NCBI GenBank assembly: GCA_036362985.1
Contig: JAYGXS010000004.1
Span: 19,194,018-19,258,017, forward strand
DNA length: 64,000 bases
Source of the DNA: Ligula intestinalis
Lineage: Eukaryota; Platyhelminthes; Cestoda; Diphyllobothriidea; Diphyllobothriidae
Direction: 5' to 3'
Positions 43,366 through 54,573 of the stretch are shown one piece after another. The notes beneath the pieces are model-generated. The model searched no databases. It saw nothing but the letters and a program-made list of their open reading frames with translations, and was not told the DNA's origin. The position numbers and the translations under genes were made by a program. The stretch's first letter is position 1, and each line of letters starts with the position of its first letter.

Positions 43366-45046
43366 ACTTCTGAACTGCAAAGCGGAAAGCAGGTCTACGC
43401 TGCGTCCTATAACATGACTGAATTGGTGCCTGGCACGGTAGTCAGCATAGGCACATCCCGACCGGGTTTTTGAGAAACTAATGACACAAATGTGTTCACG
43501 AATAAATGTTTCGAGCAGATAGATTTATTTCAAAGTAACTAAACTCGCGATCAGTGTGTGTAATGGCCCGAACCTTTATTCTCGTACAGGAGTCCATCAC
43601 CAGATTCTCTCAGGAGGCAAAAACAGATAAGAGGTTTTTGTAGTCAAGCTCAGAGGAAGTGGCCGAGGGTAGTATTCGCGATAAGGCCGAGTTCAAGCTG
43701 TCTTACAGCCCCGTGACAACGGGCGTCCTTGAGAAATAAAGGGCATTCAGGAAACTTCGATCGCCTATCCATCACGTTTTACGAATGCCCCTGTAGCTAG
43801 TGAAACCATGATGGATGGTGGCTGTCCAGATCGATAGTAACGCCAATCCACGGCGCTTGTTCCTACGTCGGTGGTAATCGCTTTTGCTTCTCATCTTCAC
43901 CAATTCTATGGATTACCAAGCTGCCTCCTGGCGGTCGTGACCTTTATGTCACTCTGAATTTGCTCTACTTAGTTTACGCTCTCATGCAAGGTTGGGAAAG
44001 AGCGGACGAACTGCTGGATAATTAGGTTTTCGTCCGAGACTCAGGGCTCCGGAGAGAACTGTTACTTCCTCGAACTGTCCCAGCCGTCAATCTGGGGATA
44101 TTTAACATCCAAGAGAAATACTCCCCCTACATCCTCAGTCGCCTGGTTGCTTAGGTTTGTGCAGAACTAAAATTGAATCCACCCGCCTTTGGACGCAGGC
44201 TCCCTTCCTTGCATCAAATTTCGAGGGGATCGAGTTTGTGTTTGTATGCGGATAATCATCCCGCCTACTCAGTTCTACTACCCGTAAATATTTTCGGAAC
44301 TTTTGCTGCTTAGGGCGTCTCTCATACTCGACACAGGCATTCTTCCACCGATGTGCATGCTACAAGTATTCGACTATCCCAAAAGAGTTTCTGACGCATC
44401 TGTTTCCTCCCAAAGGGACAAAAAGATAATACCCATTAACCCACTGACCGCTATTACACAATATCTATTTGTTTAAGGATTTTGTGAAGCCTCCTAGCTT
44501 TTTGAGCGTCAGGATAATGGTATTGGTTTGCGAATGCCATGGTTTATAACTTCACACGCTTAAAATCTCCTGCAAATTTCAAGATAGAATATCCCATTAG
44601 GCGACTGAAAGTCAAACAGAACTCGCACACTCCTGTCACTTACGCGTGAAGTTGGATAATGTGAATCAGACCTCTATTCTGTACACCTACCTCTATCCTT
44701 CCGCCCTTACCATACTCAGATGACAAAGCAAAATTAAGAGTATCAGCGCTTGGCGTAGCCATACTGGCTCACAGAACCAAAAGCCCATGCGAGCATGCTA
44801 CATACGATCTGGTCAGTACTCCATAAGTACTAGGCTAGATGTACCGAGACGTCTAGAATATCGCATAGTTAAGAATATCACAAAGACTGTAGTGAGAGGG
44901 AACCATTGCAGTCCCATTCTCAGTCTGGAGAAAAACCGAATTATTCCGTTAGTTGGTAACCCCTCAGGTCCCTACTCTGTGCGCGTTTTGAGAACTGCAG
45001 TTGCGTCAGATGTAAGTGGAGGATGTGCCACCTAGCGGGGAGTATA
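43366..45046. other. No gene seen
   Basis: I see no domain, tRNA or clear repeat in this stretch; the short frame at 44787-45035 has no motif. Confidence 0.4.
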
Positions 45047-45050
45047 GATC

Positions 45051-45531
45051 GGTAGCGACTTCGTGTTTTAAGCCATGCTTCGCACGCACGCCTCTGGGGC
45101 ATGTTTTCTAGTCATGCCCACTAAGGACGTACGCACCAGAGCGTGTCAAAGGAGGGTTAAGGTCACGGACGTGTGCTCACCCTCTGTCTGTCCTAACTGG
45201 TCAACCACTTTCAAAGGCCAGTTCACAAAGGACCTTAGTGTGGTGACTGCTTACTCTCAGACTCTCCCAGAGCGAGTGACCTAAGAGCCGGTTGAAGAGA
45301 TCCGGACCCGGTGATTTCACTGCCGGAATGCGACTCTGGACTCTGCCCGCTTATGGCTGAACTGCACTCGTCTGGGAGTCACTTACCTATTACTCACATT
45401 CTACTCCTTCTGCATTTAATTAAATTATCCATAACACTCTGGCCTCCCATGCTTTATATTATCAACTAGTTTATAACCATTGGGATACGTTCTGTCCTCT
45501 ATTATCCGGCCGAACTCCTTGTTATCCTACA
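45051..45531 (-). mobile_element. LTR-like element with GATC target duplication, related to the tRNA-Lys insertion
   Basis: GATC flanks it at 45047-45050 and 45532-45535. On the minus strand it starts TGTAGGATAACAAGGAGTTC and ends GTCGCTACC, 481 bp. Internal blocks GGATAATAGA, GAACGTATCCCAA, GACGAGTGCAGT and CCAGAGTCGCATTCCGGC match the element inside the tRNA-Lys gene. The same 4-bp duplication length and similar size support a common mobile family. No protein is encoded. Confidence 0.78.
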
Positions 45532-45535
45532 GATC

Positions 45536-46284
45536 CATCAGTATCGGCCTCATTCTAATCCCTCCCCCCTCACAAGCACCGGTGCCCAACCAGAGTAAGG
45601 TCGAATGGAACTGGAATTGAGCTAAGAAATCTGGGCAGTCTGACTACGCGTGCCGCACACGGTTCTGTCTCCAGTTAATGGATCAGCTACAACAAAGAAC
45701 ATGCTGACCATTGAAGTCAAGTATGCTATTTTTTGCATGCGTTGGCACGACGGATCGCATTCTTGCTACAGGAGTAATGCATGCTGTGTTACAGAGAGCT
45801 GTGATGTATACGTGTGCTGTGCGGTGGGTCCTTACAATATTCATCGACACTGTACACACTGCAGCCAAACTTAAGTGCTTGCGTTGGTGGTTTGCTACAC
45901 TGGAGGCTTCACAGTGGCTATCCAGTGGACTTCAAGGATGGCTGCTTAAGCCCTAACGATAGTGCGCCAGGCCTGCTGAATTCGTGTGAGGCCTTCGCAG
46001 GTCTCAGCCTTGATCGGCAGATGCTACGGGAACTTCCCCACGGTGTCCTCCTGTTTTCGGGGTTTTGTCTGTATTGTGTACGAACACTTGCTGGTGACAT
46101 TGCTTCAAAGTATACGCTTGAACATATACTCGCCGTTCATGCTTATGACATGACTGCCCCCCAATGCACTTGTATCTACTTTCTCATGGTGTGGATAACG
46201 CGAACACCGGTTATTTCAGGACCTCGTTGCCTGACATCCTCTCCCGAGCACTTCGGTTTCAGTATCCGCCGCAGGCAGCTTAAG
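45536..46284. other. No recognised gene
   Basis: A 157-codon frame (45814-46287) covers most of this stretch. Its product is Cys- and Leu-rich without a known motif, and there is no codon-bias or splice support, so I do not call it a gene. Confidence 0.35.
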
Positions 46285-46765
46285 TGAAGGTGTGTAGTTT
46301 TCACTGTTGCCCGACGCCCTCCTAACTCTTGACACTACAGACAAGGTCACTCAGAGCAGTTTTTCCGCGTGCCTCGGGCCATGCGCGAACGGACGCGCGA
46401 CCCTCACTGCTGGCGAGTACGCGCACATGGTCTCTCCCATCGTGACCCACTAACACGCGATGTCACGGTGTGACCAATTAACCTCAAGGCTGACCGAGCC
46501 CAAGACAGCTTTCGGCGGCCGCCCGGATTACTGCAGCTAGAACACAGTCCGGACCTGGCCCACCTCGTGGCTGGATGTGCACTCCGGCAGTCAAGACTTC
46601 GTCCTAACTATTCTCCTTTGCGTCTGTACAGAATACACTCTTCCTACTAGTCCGGTCTTCCCATGACTTCTCTCTCATTGCCTAAGGTACCGGGCCTGGA
46701 AGATCACAGCTATTAGGGTGTAACCTTATCAGCCTTAACAAACTTCGATAGGCGGTTTAGTTTGC
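46285..46765 (-). repeat. Dispersed LTR-like repeat copy, minus orientation
   Basis: On the minus strand: TATCGAAGTTTGTTAAGGCT, CCCTAATAGCTGTGATCTTC, GGCCCGGTACCTTAGGCAAT, GTAGGAAGAGTGTATTCTG, and near the end AGAGTTAGGAGGGCGTCGGG followed by CAACAGTGAAAACTACACA. Both ends are approximate. Confidence 0.72.
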
Positions 46766-47527
46766 GTGCCTCACGTCACCGCGCCAAACAGCAGTGCAGT
46801 TAGAATACTTGCTCTGTCTTCTCTGCTTTCCTAGTCTCTGTCATCGGAAGTATGCGGTCTTATTTTCCTTGGCATTCCAGCGTAGGTTGTCTTTCTCAGC
46901 AGATCGGAGACGGAGTTCTTGACCGTCCTTGAACAAGTCCTAGTGCTGCTTATATGTGCGGGTGGGGATATCCGGAGCAGTGACCCGAAGGATATTCTGC
47001 AACTCCCCCTGTTGGGTCTCAGCAGTTGCATTTTATTTCAGGAACTGGAATTAATCCGATTGGCTAGCTAGGCAGCTGATAACATTCAATCAGCATCCAC
47101 TTGTATTGAATAATACAGTTTTCAACCTGTCCGATGCTAGCTTATCCTACGGTCGTCTGTGGTGATTGTAGTTGAAACCTTATTTTCAGAACGACAAAGC
47201 GATGGTGGGTCCAGCAGTCTGCATCACACATAACCTTATTCACGAACTCATCAAGCCAGGGCTTGCGGTTGCTATTTCAACTGCCCGGCGATTTAGCACT
47301 GCTTTCGAGGCAGCGTGGTCTGCACCAGTGCGGACCTCGACGTCAATAAGTACAAGAAATATATCAGCTTTCGGTGCAGTCGTACAAAGGACGTACAGGT
47401 TTTTGTGGAACTTCTGCACATTATCGGAAGTGGTCATTAGTGAAGGAGGGGGCAGGCTACACGTAGGCAATGGCGAAGTTGGCAGATTAGTTGTTTACGC
47501 TGTAACAGCCTCCTGGTCACGAGATGG
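46766..47527. other. No recognised gene
   Basis: A 120-codon frame at 47172-47534 lies opposite the continuing RTE-like sequence and has no motif of its own. Confidence 0.35.
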
Positions 47528-47893
47528 TCACTGACGTTTCGTGGAAGACAGGACTGCCGTCTCATGACGTTGTTCCCGGAAAATCATTCCAGCACCTCTT
47601 GGCTCTACCCTTGGACGTCTGCTCCAGGAGAATATGCATTCTACATCGGTCTCCTCCAGTTGTCCCCGTCTAGAGAAGCGCATCTTACTGAGAGCCACAA
47701 TGTCCAGTCTGTTGCGAGAAAAGTCGCGGGCACCTACGACCTTTCTTCTTTTGGATGATTGGCCGCTGAATTGTTTGACAGCTAACGAATCTTCCACGTC
47801 GCCAAAATGAGCAGTGTCATTTTGGCAGACTTGAGGAAACACGGGCATGGAATGCTTATTAGGGTGCCAGTTAAACCACATCTTTGACATCAC
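47528..47893 (-). pseudogene. RTE-like endonuclease N-terminal fragment
   Basis: On the minus strand the 121-codon frame contains FSRNRLDIVALSKMRFSRRG and QLEETDVECIFSWSRRP, then RGAGMIFR. This is the usual N-terminal block of RTE-type endonucleases, in which the catalytic Glu normally follows ALSE; here Lys replaces it. Nothing of the reverse transcriptase follows on the minus strand below 47528. It is a second RTE lineage, different from the 2.7-5.9 kb copy. Confidence 0.75.
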
Positions 47894-48950
47894 AAGTCAC
47901 GGTCATCTTGCAGAAGCCCTGATTTACCAGCCTTTTAGAGCACACCTTCCAAGCCCCTTCCGCAAAAGAATAAGCGTTAATAGTCCAAGATATGGCTGTA
48001 CAACAATTCCAGCCTGATTTCGAACCACGCTGTCGCTCATGAATTTCGTCTCGTGGGAAGGTGGCTCGGAGCAGGCTGAATTGTCCTCTCCGTGGGGGCA
48101 TTTTGTTAGGAGGGAGTTTGGTGATAAGTTCAGACACTACCGGGTTTGGACATACACACGTCAGATACCCTAACCCCCCATATTCGAGGATGATGGATCT
48201 CTATAGTGCGGTACTTGTTTGACGGCCAGCTGGCATACCAGTCGTCCCCTGCTGAACTGTAACCCCTTGTGCTGCCCATCAATATACATTGACCAACTGT
48301 AAGTGAACACAGCTGCAACTGCGATACAGGCCTAGGATCCGTCCTACAACGCCCCCCGTACACAGTATAGTATTCGTTAAATAAGTATTTATGTTTCTAT
48401 TCTTTCTTAGTTTACGAAGAAATATAGTTTCATCAAGGCAAGCTTGAGTTCGACAGGAATGGTATGCCCCCAAACGGTCTTCTGATGGAAACATAAATAT
48501 CCTAGCCCTGGTGGCTGGTTTCTGTGTATCCATCGAGTTCTACGGGTGCTGGTGAGAATCATAGAAATGATTAACTAATCTAGAAAAATATTTAGTAATC
48601 TTTGACCCCTTTGAAGAAGGTTTGCTTTGTCGTCTTAGCAAGTTAAATCTAACTTACGAGAATTAAGATATTTCTTAAGACAAACAGTGGAAAACAGAAG
48701 GCAATGAAAAAGCACAGATCTGAAATTTCGTATAAACTGGAAGGCAGATCTGGACTTCCTGCCTTTTGCCATTGATTGGAACAGTTGCATCCACTTCTGT
48801 CATTTAAAAAAATTAATCGCTATTATTTTCCGCCCAACAACTAAGGCAAACCCTTTGCACTCATTTGACCTGAATATACAAGCCGCGTAAATACAACTGA
48901 TTAACAAATATAACAGACAACCCGGACATATTCGAATTGTTCAAACCTGT
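47894..48950. other. No gene seen
   Basis: The part next to 47893 may be 5' sequence of the minus-strand RTE fragment. Short minus-strand frames at 47871-48533 have no motif. Confidence 0.35.
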
Positions 48951-49625
48951 TTGAGGAAGAAGATGAAATTTGATATGCATTCAGAACATTTCTTAAGGAA
49001 AACAACCACATGGTTGTCAGCAGATGGCCTTCTACTTAACGAGCGAAAGTCAGTCCAGTGTATTTTTCGACTGCGACCCTCTCCCAGCCCCAAAAATGTA
49101 TTCTGCCCACCGAAGTATCCTCTTTTCGAGACCTTAGTGTTACACTAGCACCCAAACTTACATTTGCTCTTCATATAGAAGACCTTTTTATCAAAATCCG
49201 TAAACTTTTACATTATATCCGCCGCTTGCGTGCATATCACACACCGCAAGCCCTAATCTGGCGTTTTGTAAATGAATGTATTCTCTCCCTCATTCTTTAC
49301 TGCTCTCCAGTTATTTTTCCAGCCTTACTTAAAAAAGACCTAGTCATTTTTAAACGTAGCCTCCTAATGCTCTCTTCCGCTGCCGGTGTTTCCTATGTTT
49401 TTAGGTGACATTTTAATAGAGCGCCACTTTAAAACGGTCAAGCAATTTGCTGATCGCATCCTTAATGAAGTCGCTCACCATCTCCACTCAGAACTAATGG
49501 CTGCGAAGTCTTCCCGTCCCATGCGTCGAGGTTTCCGTCATATGTCTTGCCACACATCAGCATATCCGCACTCTGTACTTCCATTCCTCGCGCGCTACCT
49601 CACATGTGAAGAAGCGGAAATTTAG
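48951..49625 (+). pseudogene. LINE reverse transcriptase C-terminal fragment, frameshifted
   Basis: Three overlapping frames together give the region after the active site: MKFDMHSEHFLRKTTTWLSA, DGLLLNERKSVQCIF; then APKLTFALHIEDLFIKIRKL, LHYIRRLRAYHTPQALIWRF, ILSLILYCSPVIFPALLKKD; then GDILIERHFKTVKQFADRIL. The order and the Leu/Ile-rich C-terminal blocks are those of jockey-type LINE proteins. Frameshifts lie near 49130 and 49400. The upstream part with the active site is absent. Confidence 0.72.
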
Positions 49626-50465
49626 AAGTTTAAAACTGACCTGTCACTATAGTAGATGTGGATATCGCGTAAAACTTTAATTTTAAGTATTATATGACAT
49701 TTTACCTTTTACCATGACCCATTACTTAACCTATCTTTTGCTCTCCGTGAATGGAGCCATTTTTTCTGAAAATTTAATGATTTTTCATCTTAAATAAAGC
49801 AAGCTTTTTCTCTCACTCTCCCACACAGATACACAGGCGACCCATGTTATTGGAAGACGTTGGCTGCTTTCAGGATTTACGTAATTTTCAAACTGCGGTT
49901 TGCCTTGGTCACTTTTTACCGCAGTTTAAATATTTGATTGGTGTTCCCACCAGTTCATGTAAGCAAACCTTTAAAGCTGGTCTTGGATGCCCTGGTCAGT
50001 CGCCACTAACCATTATATCTACCTTGTAATTATCCGACCTATTTACCACGCGTGCGCCGTGGGCAGTTAGAGCGAATACTCGGTTATTATTGTGCATCAA
50101 CACTCCACTGGCTTTCGGCTCATCGATTGGTCAGTTGTGCCGCCCGCGTCCCAATAGGCATTTGCGCGGGATTTCCATGGCAGAGGTCTGTTTCTTGTAC
50201 ACGTTGCCGTACGCGCGATGCACGCACAGGCAGGGCTTATTGACTAGTAGTATACGGTGCCATCACAGGGGCGTGAGTGTTATTCATCAGTCGGGGTGCG
50301 GCGGAGGACTGTGGATAATTGAGAGACACACCCAAAAAACATCTAGGGTTACCGACACCAAATAATAAAGGACGGTAGGTTTGCCTACTGAAAACCAGCT
50401 GTGCCGAAACGATTGCGAAAGCGCCTTCATGCGCTGATTGCCGATTTTTTTCACAATTGTACTTT
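49626..50465. other. LINE 3' flank and unassigned sequence
   Basis: An AATAAA motif near 49793 may belong to the LINE 3' end. Nothing else is recognised. Confidence 0.35.
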
Positions 50466-50620
50466 TCTTGTGACTCTATTGTGGAGGCTTAAATTAATAG
50501 GTAAAAGCCTTGCCACTGCGATATTCAGGCTCGGCCCCATGTGGCAAGATCAGAAGTGGGAAGCAGGATGGAAGGAATAGTATACTTCGTGCACAGAGGT
50601 TGTGGCAGCTGTTCCAATGT
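50466..50620 (+). repeat. Short partial copy of the dispersed LTR-like repeat
   Basis: GCCTTGCCACTGCGATATTC, GGCTCGGCCCCATG and GGAAGGAATAGTATACTTC follow the order of the family's first 130 bp. The remainder is missing or diverged. Confidence 0.5.
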
Positions 50621-50834
50621 CCTCACATGTCCGCCAGGCCTGACCTAGTGGCTGCTATAATCTCTCCTTTTTCCCCTGCGTTTAAAACGGCCGCGGCAGG
50701 CTTGTTAACTAAAAGACGCTCCAACAAAGCACGGCCGCCACAGACTTGACCTCAGCATAGTCAAGGTCACATGTGCAGGTAGCGCGCACCTAGTGCGCAT
50801 TGGCCAACCTGTCTTCTCACCCATAATTCTTTGT

Positions 50835-51648
50835 GAAGTGGATCCGACAAAGCAATGGGAGACTGGAATGGATATTTCTGGCTTATAAGCCATCAAAATG
50901 TAGTTTCTTGAGTTTTGGTCCCGCAAGGCTTCCTGGACCCATTATCTTCCAAAATAGTCCACTGTTAGAAAGATCTACGATAAAGAATTTGGGTCTTACT
51001 TACACGAATAAGCTTGCATTATCACCTCATGCAGATTGAATTTCTGCCAAGGCCGCACAAATATGTGGGTTTATATCGCATTACTTTTTCCTTCCAGAAA
51101 TGAAGTTAAAACTATACCGCATGTTTGTTCTCCCTATACTAGAATACTGCTGTCCGCTTTTTGGCCTCATGACCCAGCATGACCGTAGTAAGATTGAAAA
51201 GGTTCAGCGAGTTTTCACTCGTAAAATATTTTCTGTTTCTGGGTCTGGTATGTGTTATACAGATAGATGTCAATTAGCAAACATGAAATTTCTTTGGATA
51301 AGAAGACTCGAAGCTGGTCTATGCTTTCTGTTTCGCGTTAATAATAGTCCTAATCTCCCACAAATTAACGCTCTCCTTCCAGTAGACCGACCTTACGCCA
51401 CTCGTAACTCTTCCATGATAATTTTACCACCTCATAGCTCCACATCTAACCGTTCTCGCTTTTTTACCTCCAAATATGCTTTTATTTGGAACAACCTTCC
51501 TCTCGATATTAGACTGTCTTCTACACTGTCGATTTTTAAAGGCAAATTATATAAGCATTTAAATTTAGAGGAAATAAAGTCGTTACTGTCTGTTTCCTTT
51601 CCAAACACGCAAGTTGTAGATTTTGAAAAGGGTCCTCCTGGCATTTGA
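50835..51648 (+). pseudogene. LINE reverse transcriptase C-terminal fragment
   Basis: The first frame (50833-51039) starts just after the expected active site with KWIRQSNGRLEWIFLAYKPS, KCSFLSFGPARLPGPI and KNLGLTYTNKLALS. After a TGA at about 51037 the same frame goes on with ISAKAAQICGFISHYFFLPE, then LYRMFVLPILEYCCPLFGL, KIEKVQRVFTRKIF and FIWNNLPLDIRLSS, to a TGA at about 51646. It resembles the C-terminal third of jockey/CR1-type LINE ORF2. The active site is missing, so it is a 5'-truncated, inactive copy. Confidence 0.8.
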
Positions 51649-52290
51649 AGCTCTTCCCAGGATACTAAAATGGTTTCTAAATATGTTTGCATTTCCCTCT
51701 GCAGAGTCAAGCATCACTTCCAAGGGCTGCGAATTCTTCTCCGTTTTTTCAACCTTCGCTGTGGTCTTTGGCTCTGGAATCTGGTGGGTCGCAACTCGAT
51801 GATGTTGCCTTGACTTCTACTGCCTTCTCCTGCCATCCGGATGACCCCTTCTTAACTCAACGATATATTATTTTTTCCCATGACCATAAACGTCCCGAAC
51901 CCTCAACATCAGGTCCCAAACTAACCACATCAAACCCTTTTACCTATTAAGGCAGTTTTTTCGCCTAAAGTTTTTTTGAACTCGGTGGCCCGCTGAACTC
52001 ATCCCCCGATCTAGGAGTTTTTTTTACTGCCGATGACAATTATTTCATAAGAGTTCACTGCTTATCATCATTATTTTTATTTTCACGATAGCACTAAGTT
52101 TGTAGCGACAGGGCCCCTTGGGCCTTAAATTTACAAATTATCATTAATATTATTATTATTATCAGCCAGTCATACCCAATCTCGAGGGTTGGCACCCCCG
52201 AGATGTAAACCCGGAACCTTTATCATTGCGTTCAATAAGCTACCTCTAGTATACGGGTTCCTTGCTTTGTCGGTTGTGATCGGGAATATG
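51649..52290 (+). other. Probable LINE 3' untranslated region
   Basis: Follows the LINE fragment without a break and runs to ATTATTATTATTATC near 52150, a likely simple-repeat tail. No gene is seen. Confidence 0.4.
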
Positions 52291-52520
52291 ATGAATGTAT
52301 GTGTTTCGCCGATCTAGTAGAGGAACAATTAAGCAAACTGGCTGATGACGGCTAATAAGCCAGAAATGGCCATTCCGGTATTTCTTTGCTTTGTCGGATC
52401 CACTTCATCATATCATCTTAGTCACTATACGACGGTCTTGAGGGTCTGCGCTGCGAGCTCCTGGGCAAAGCGGAACTTAATTGTTCCTCTACTAGATCGG
52501 CAAAACACATACATTCATAG
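52291..52520. repeat. Inverted repeat with 42-bp arms around a minus-strand LINE scrap
   Basis: The arm at 52292-52333 (ATGTATGTGTTTCGCCGATC...GAACAATTA) recurs inverted at 52479-52520 with one or two changes. The spacer, read on the minus strand, contains AAGTGGATCCGACAAAGCAA and a frame MKWIRQSKEIPEWPFLAY. This matches the start of the 50.8-kb LINE fragment, in the opposite direction. Confidence 0.75.
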
Positions 52521-52828
52521 TTCTTTGTGTTCATGTTCCCCTGACTGGCCCTTTGACCAGCCCAATCAGAAGCCCCATACGCACTCCGACGTTCTGACAC
52601 GAACAATGGCAATCGCTTATAAAAAACACCGCTTCTGACAAGCTTCCAGATGGATGCTTTTATTTCTCCCAAGCAAACAGTCTACTCACGGCAACTTGCC
52701 TTAAGCACGAATAAATTAGTCGTAACATTCGACTGCCTTTTTCTATCAGACGGAATACTCAAAGTGCAGTAGTTATAGCAGATCGCAAATCCTTGACCTC
52801 CGGACTAGATCACAAACCGACAACACGG

Positions 52829-53015
52829 CGGACCCGTGGCTCAGAGGTAGGGCGCTCGCCTCTGGCCCGAGAGACGCGGGTTCGAAACTCGAGTGTGGCG
52901 GCTATTTCCGCTGCTACACTGGAGTTGAGCTTCCGCCACCTGATGACGCCCAACGAGGCAGAAAAGGCCTTCGTGAGTGTGCTCTCCGTTGTCGGTAAAT
53001 ACCATTAAATACCAT
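52829..53015 (+). mobile_element. tRNA-like SINE candidate with hammerhead-like core
   Basis: The head has a clean Pol III A box (TGGCTCAGAGG at about 52840) and B box (GGTTCGAAACT at about 52879), with tRNA-like D and T arms but poor acceptor pairing, so it is not a functional tRNA. The body follows, then a tail of two TAAATACCAT units (52996-53015). Inside the body, GTGGCGG (52895-52901) can pair with CCGCCAC (52933-52939). That arm is followed at once by CTGATGA (52940-52946), a short CGCC...GGCA hairpin and GAAA (52961-52964). SINE status is inferred from one copy. Confidence 0.55.
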
Positions 53016-54390
53016 TGTTACTAAAAGTTAGCGAGTAACATACATGATTGGGGTTCCAATTAGCTCACAAAACGAACAATCAAAAACAGAGTGAGTGCAT
53101 CCTGAAACAGATCGCTGTAAAATAACCCATCACCAAAGTAATGATCGTTCGTCACAATAAGGCATATTGCAATTTATAAAGAGACATAAAGTTTGATAGA
53201 AATGCCAGTTTTCTTAGAAAATTAGAAAATTCCGAAAAAAGTGGAAATCGGACGTAATAGGTAAACTCAAGTTTTACATGTACAGGAAGCCTGTTCATGC
53301 AAAACCACTGAGTGAATTACGTTGGAAAGTAATCATTTTGTAAAATTTTCGGATACATATGCTCCCATATTACGTGCAATGTAATGTATGGTTGTTATCG
53401 AACAGCCCGAATTTCGAGTATGTATTTCAACACGTTTTCACGAAAATTGCTTGTTTTTTTCTTTCGTTTATGCATTGTTTGAGTTACGCTGGATTTAGGC
53501 AGCTACATTTTCGCTTGATTTAACCCATTGGGAAATCACAGGAGTACTGTATTTTGTAAGCTCACGTGCGGACTTGCCGGTCACTGAGTTATACATTTAA
53601 ATGGAATTGTCAAGTGTCATTGAAAACGTACTATTTTTTCTACACTTATACTAATGTCCCTCCACCACATTCCTTTGTAATTATTGTGGGATTTCGATTA
53701 CGAAGAGGTATAGATCTTCCTTGAAATTCAAATGAAGACTTTACGATTTTCATTGGCTTCAGTTGATTGACCATAAATAAGGATTATATTCCAAATCCTT
53801 ACCGAAACCTTCGAAATAAAATGTAGCTTTAAAGCACTAACCTAAAAAACAAACTCTTAAGCATTCTCTCTGTTTGCAGCTGTCTGTTTGTGTCATGGTT
53901 TCAGAACCATGAAAACATGTCAATTAATTGCCGAAGAAAATGAACGCCCACAACAAACGCCGCAATTGAACATGCGTAAGATTGATTAAAAAATTTCTAT
54001 AACGAGTTACCTATTGAAAAAAGAGCTTTAGTTATATATTTTGATGTCGGATGTCTGCGTACTTTATTTTTTTTGGAGCTTAAGTCAAGATCAGAATGGG
54101 AAATTTCTGCCAGTTTTTTTACTTTCCCTAAAAATTATGGATACATCTTCTGTTATAAATGAAAGAGCTAACTTTTCTATTTAAATCGGAACAGTTTTCA
54201 GTTTATTTGGTTACTTCTAGGCTCAGTTCTACAATAACTAAAGCAGAGCAGAGTGGCAAAACGTCAACGGCCATTATTAGAAAACCGTTTCACAATGTCC
54301 CGCGACAACTCACTCAAAGGTGTGTTATGTTAACTTCCTTCAACTTCATATTGACTGTACAATCAATTTTGTTACTTGATACATATAGGG
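53016..54390. other. No gene seen
   Basis: AT-rich sequence with no recognisable frame. A frame at 54159-54542 has no motif. Confidence 0.4.
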
Positions 54391-54573
54391 TGTGGCGGAG
54401 TGCCATAATTCTCCCCCTCTTCGTCATCCAGGGCCCGCTGCTCCAAAGTCGTGTCGTCACAAACAACTGTTCCACTGGCTCACTAATAACAGCCGCTTCA
54501 GCCTCCCCCGTCCTTTGCGTTCCAGCGTTACCCGGCGGTTGACCTCAACTTATTCAGTTCCACACTTGCATAC

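Noticed and set aside
45814..46287. 157-codon open frame
   Set aside because: Cys/Leu-rich product without a domain; it runs into the start of an LTR-like repeat copy, so it is probably a chance frame.
52829..52905. Functional tRNA (possible Gln-like anticodon CTG)
   Set aside because: A and B boxes are good but the acceptor stem does not pair and the anticodon stem has a mismatch, so I treat it as a tRNA-like repeat head.
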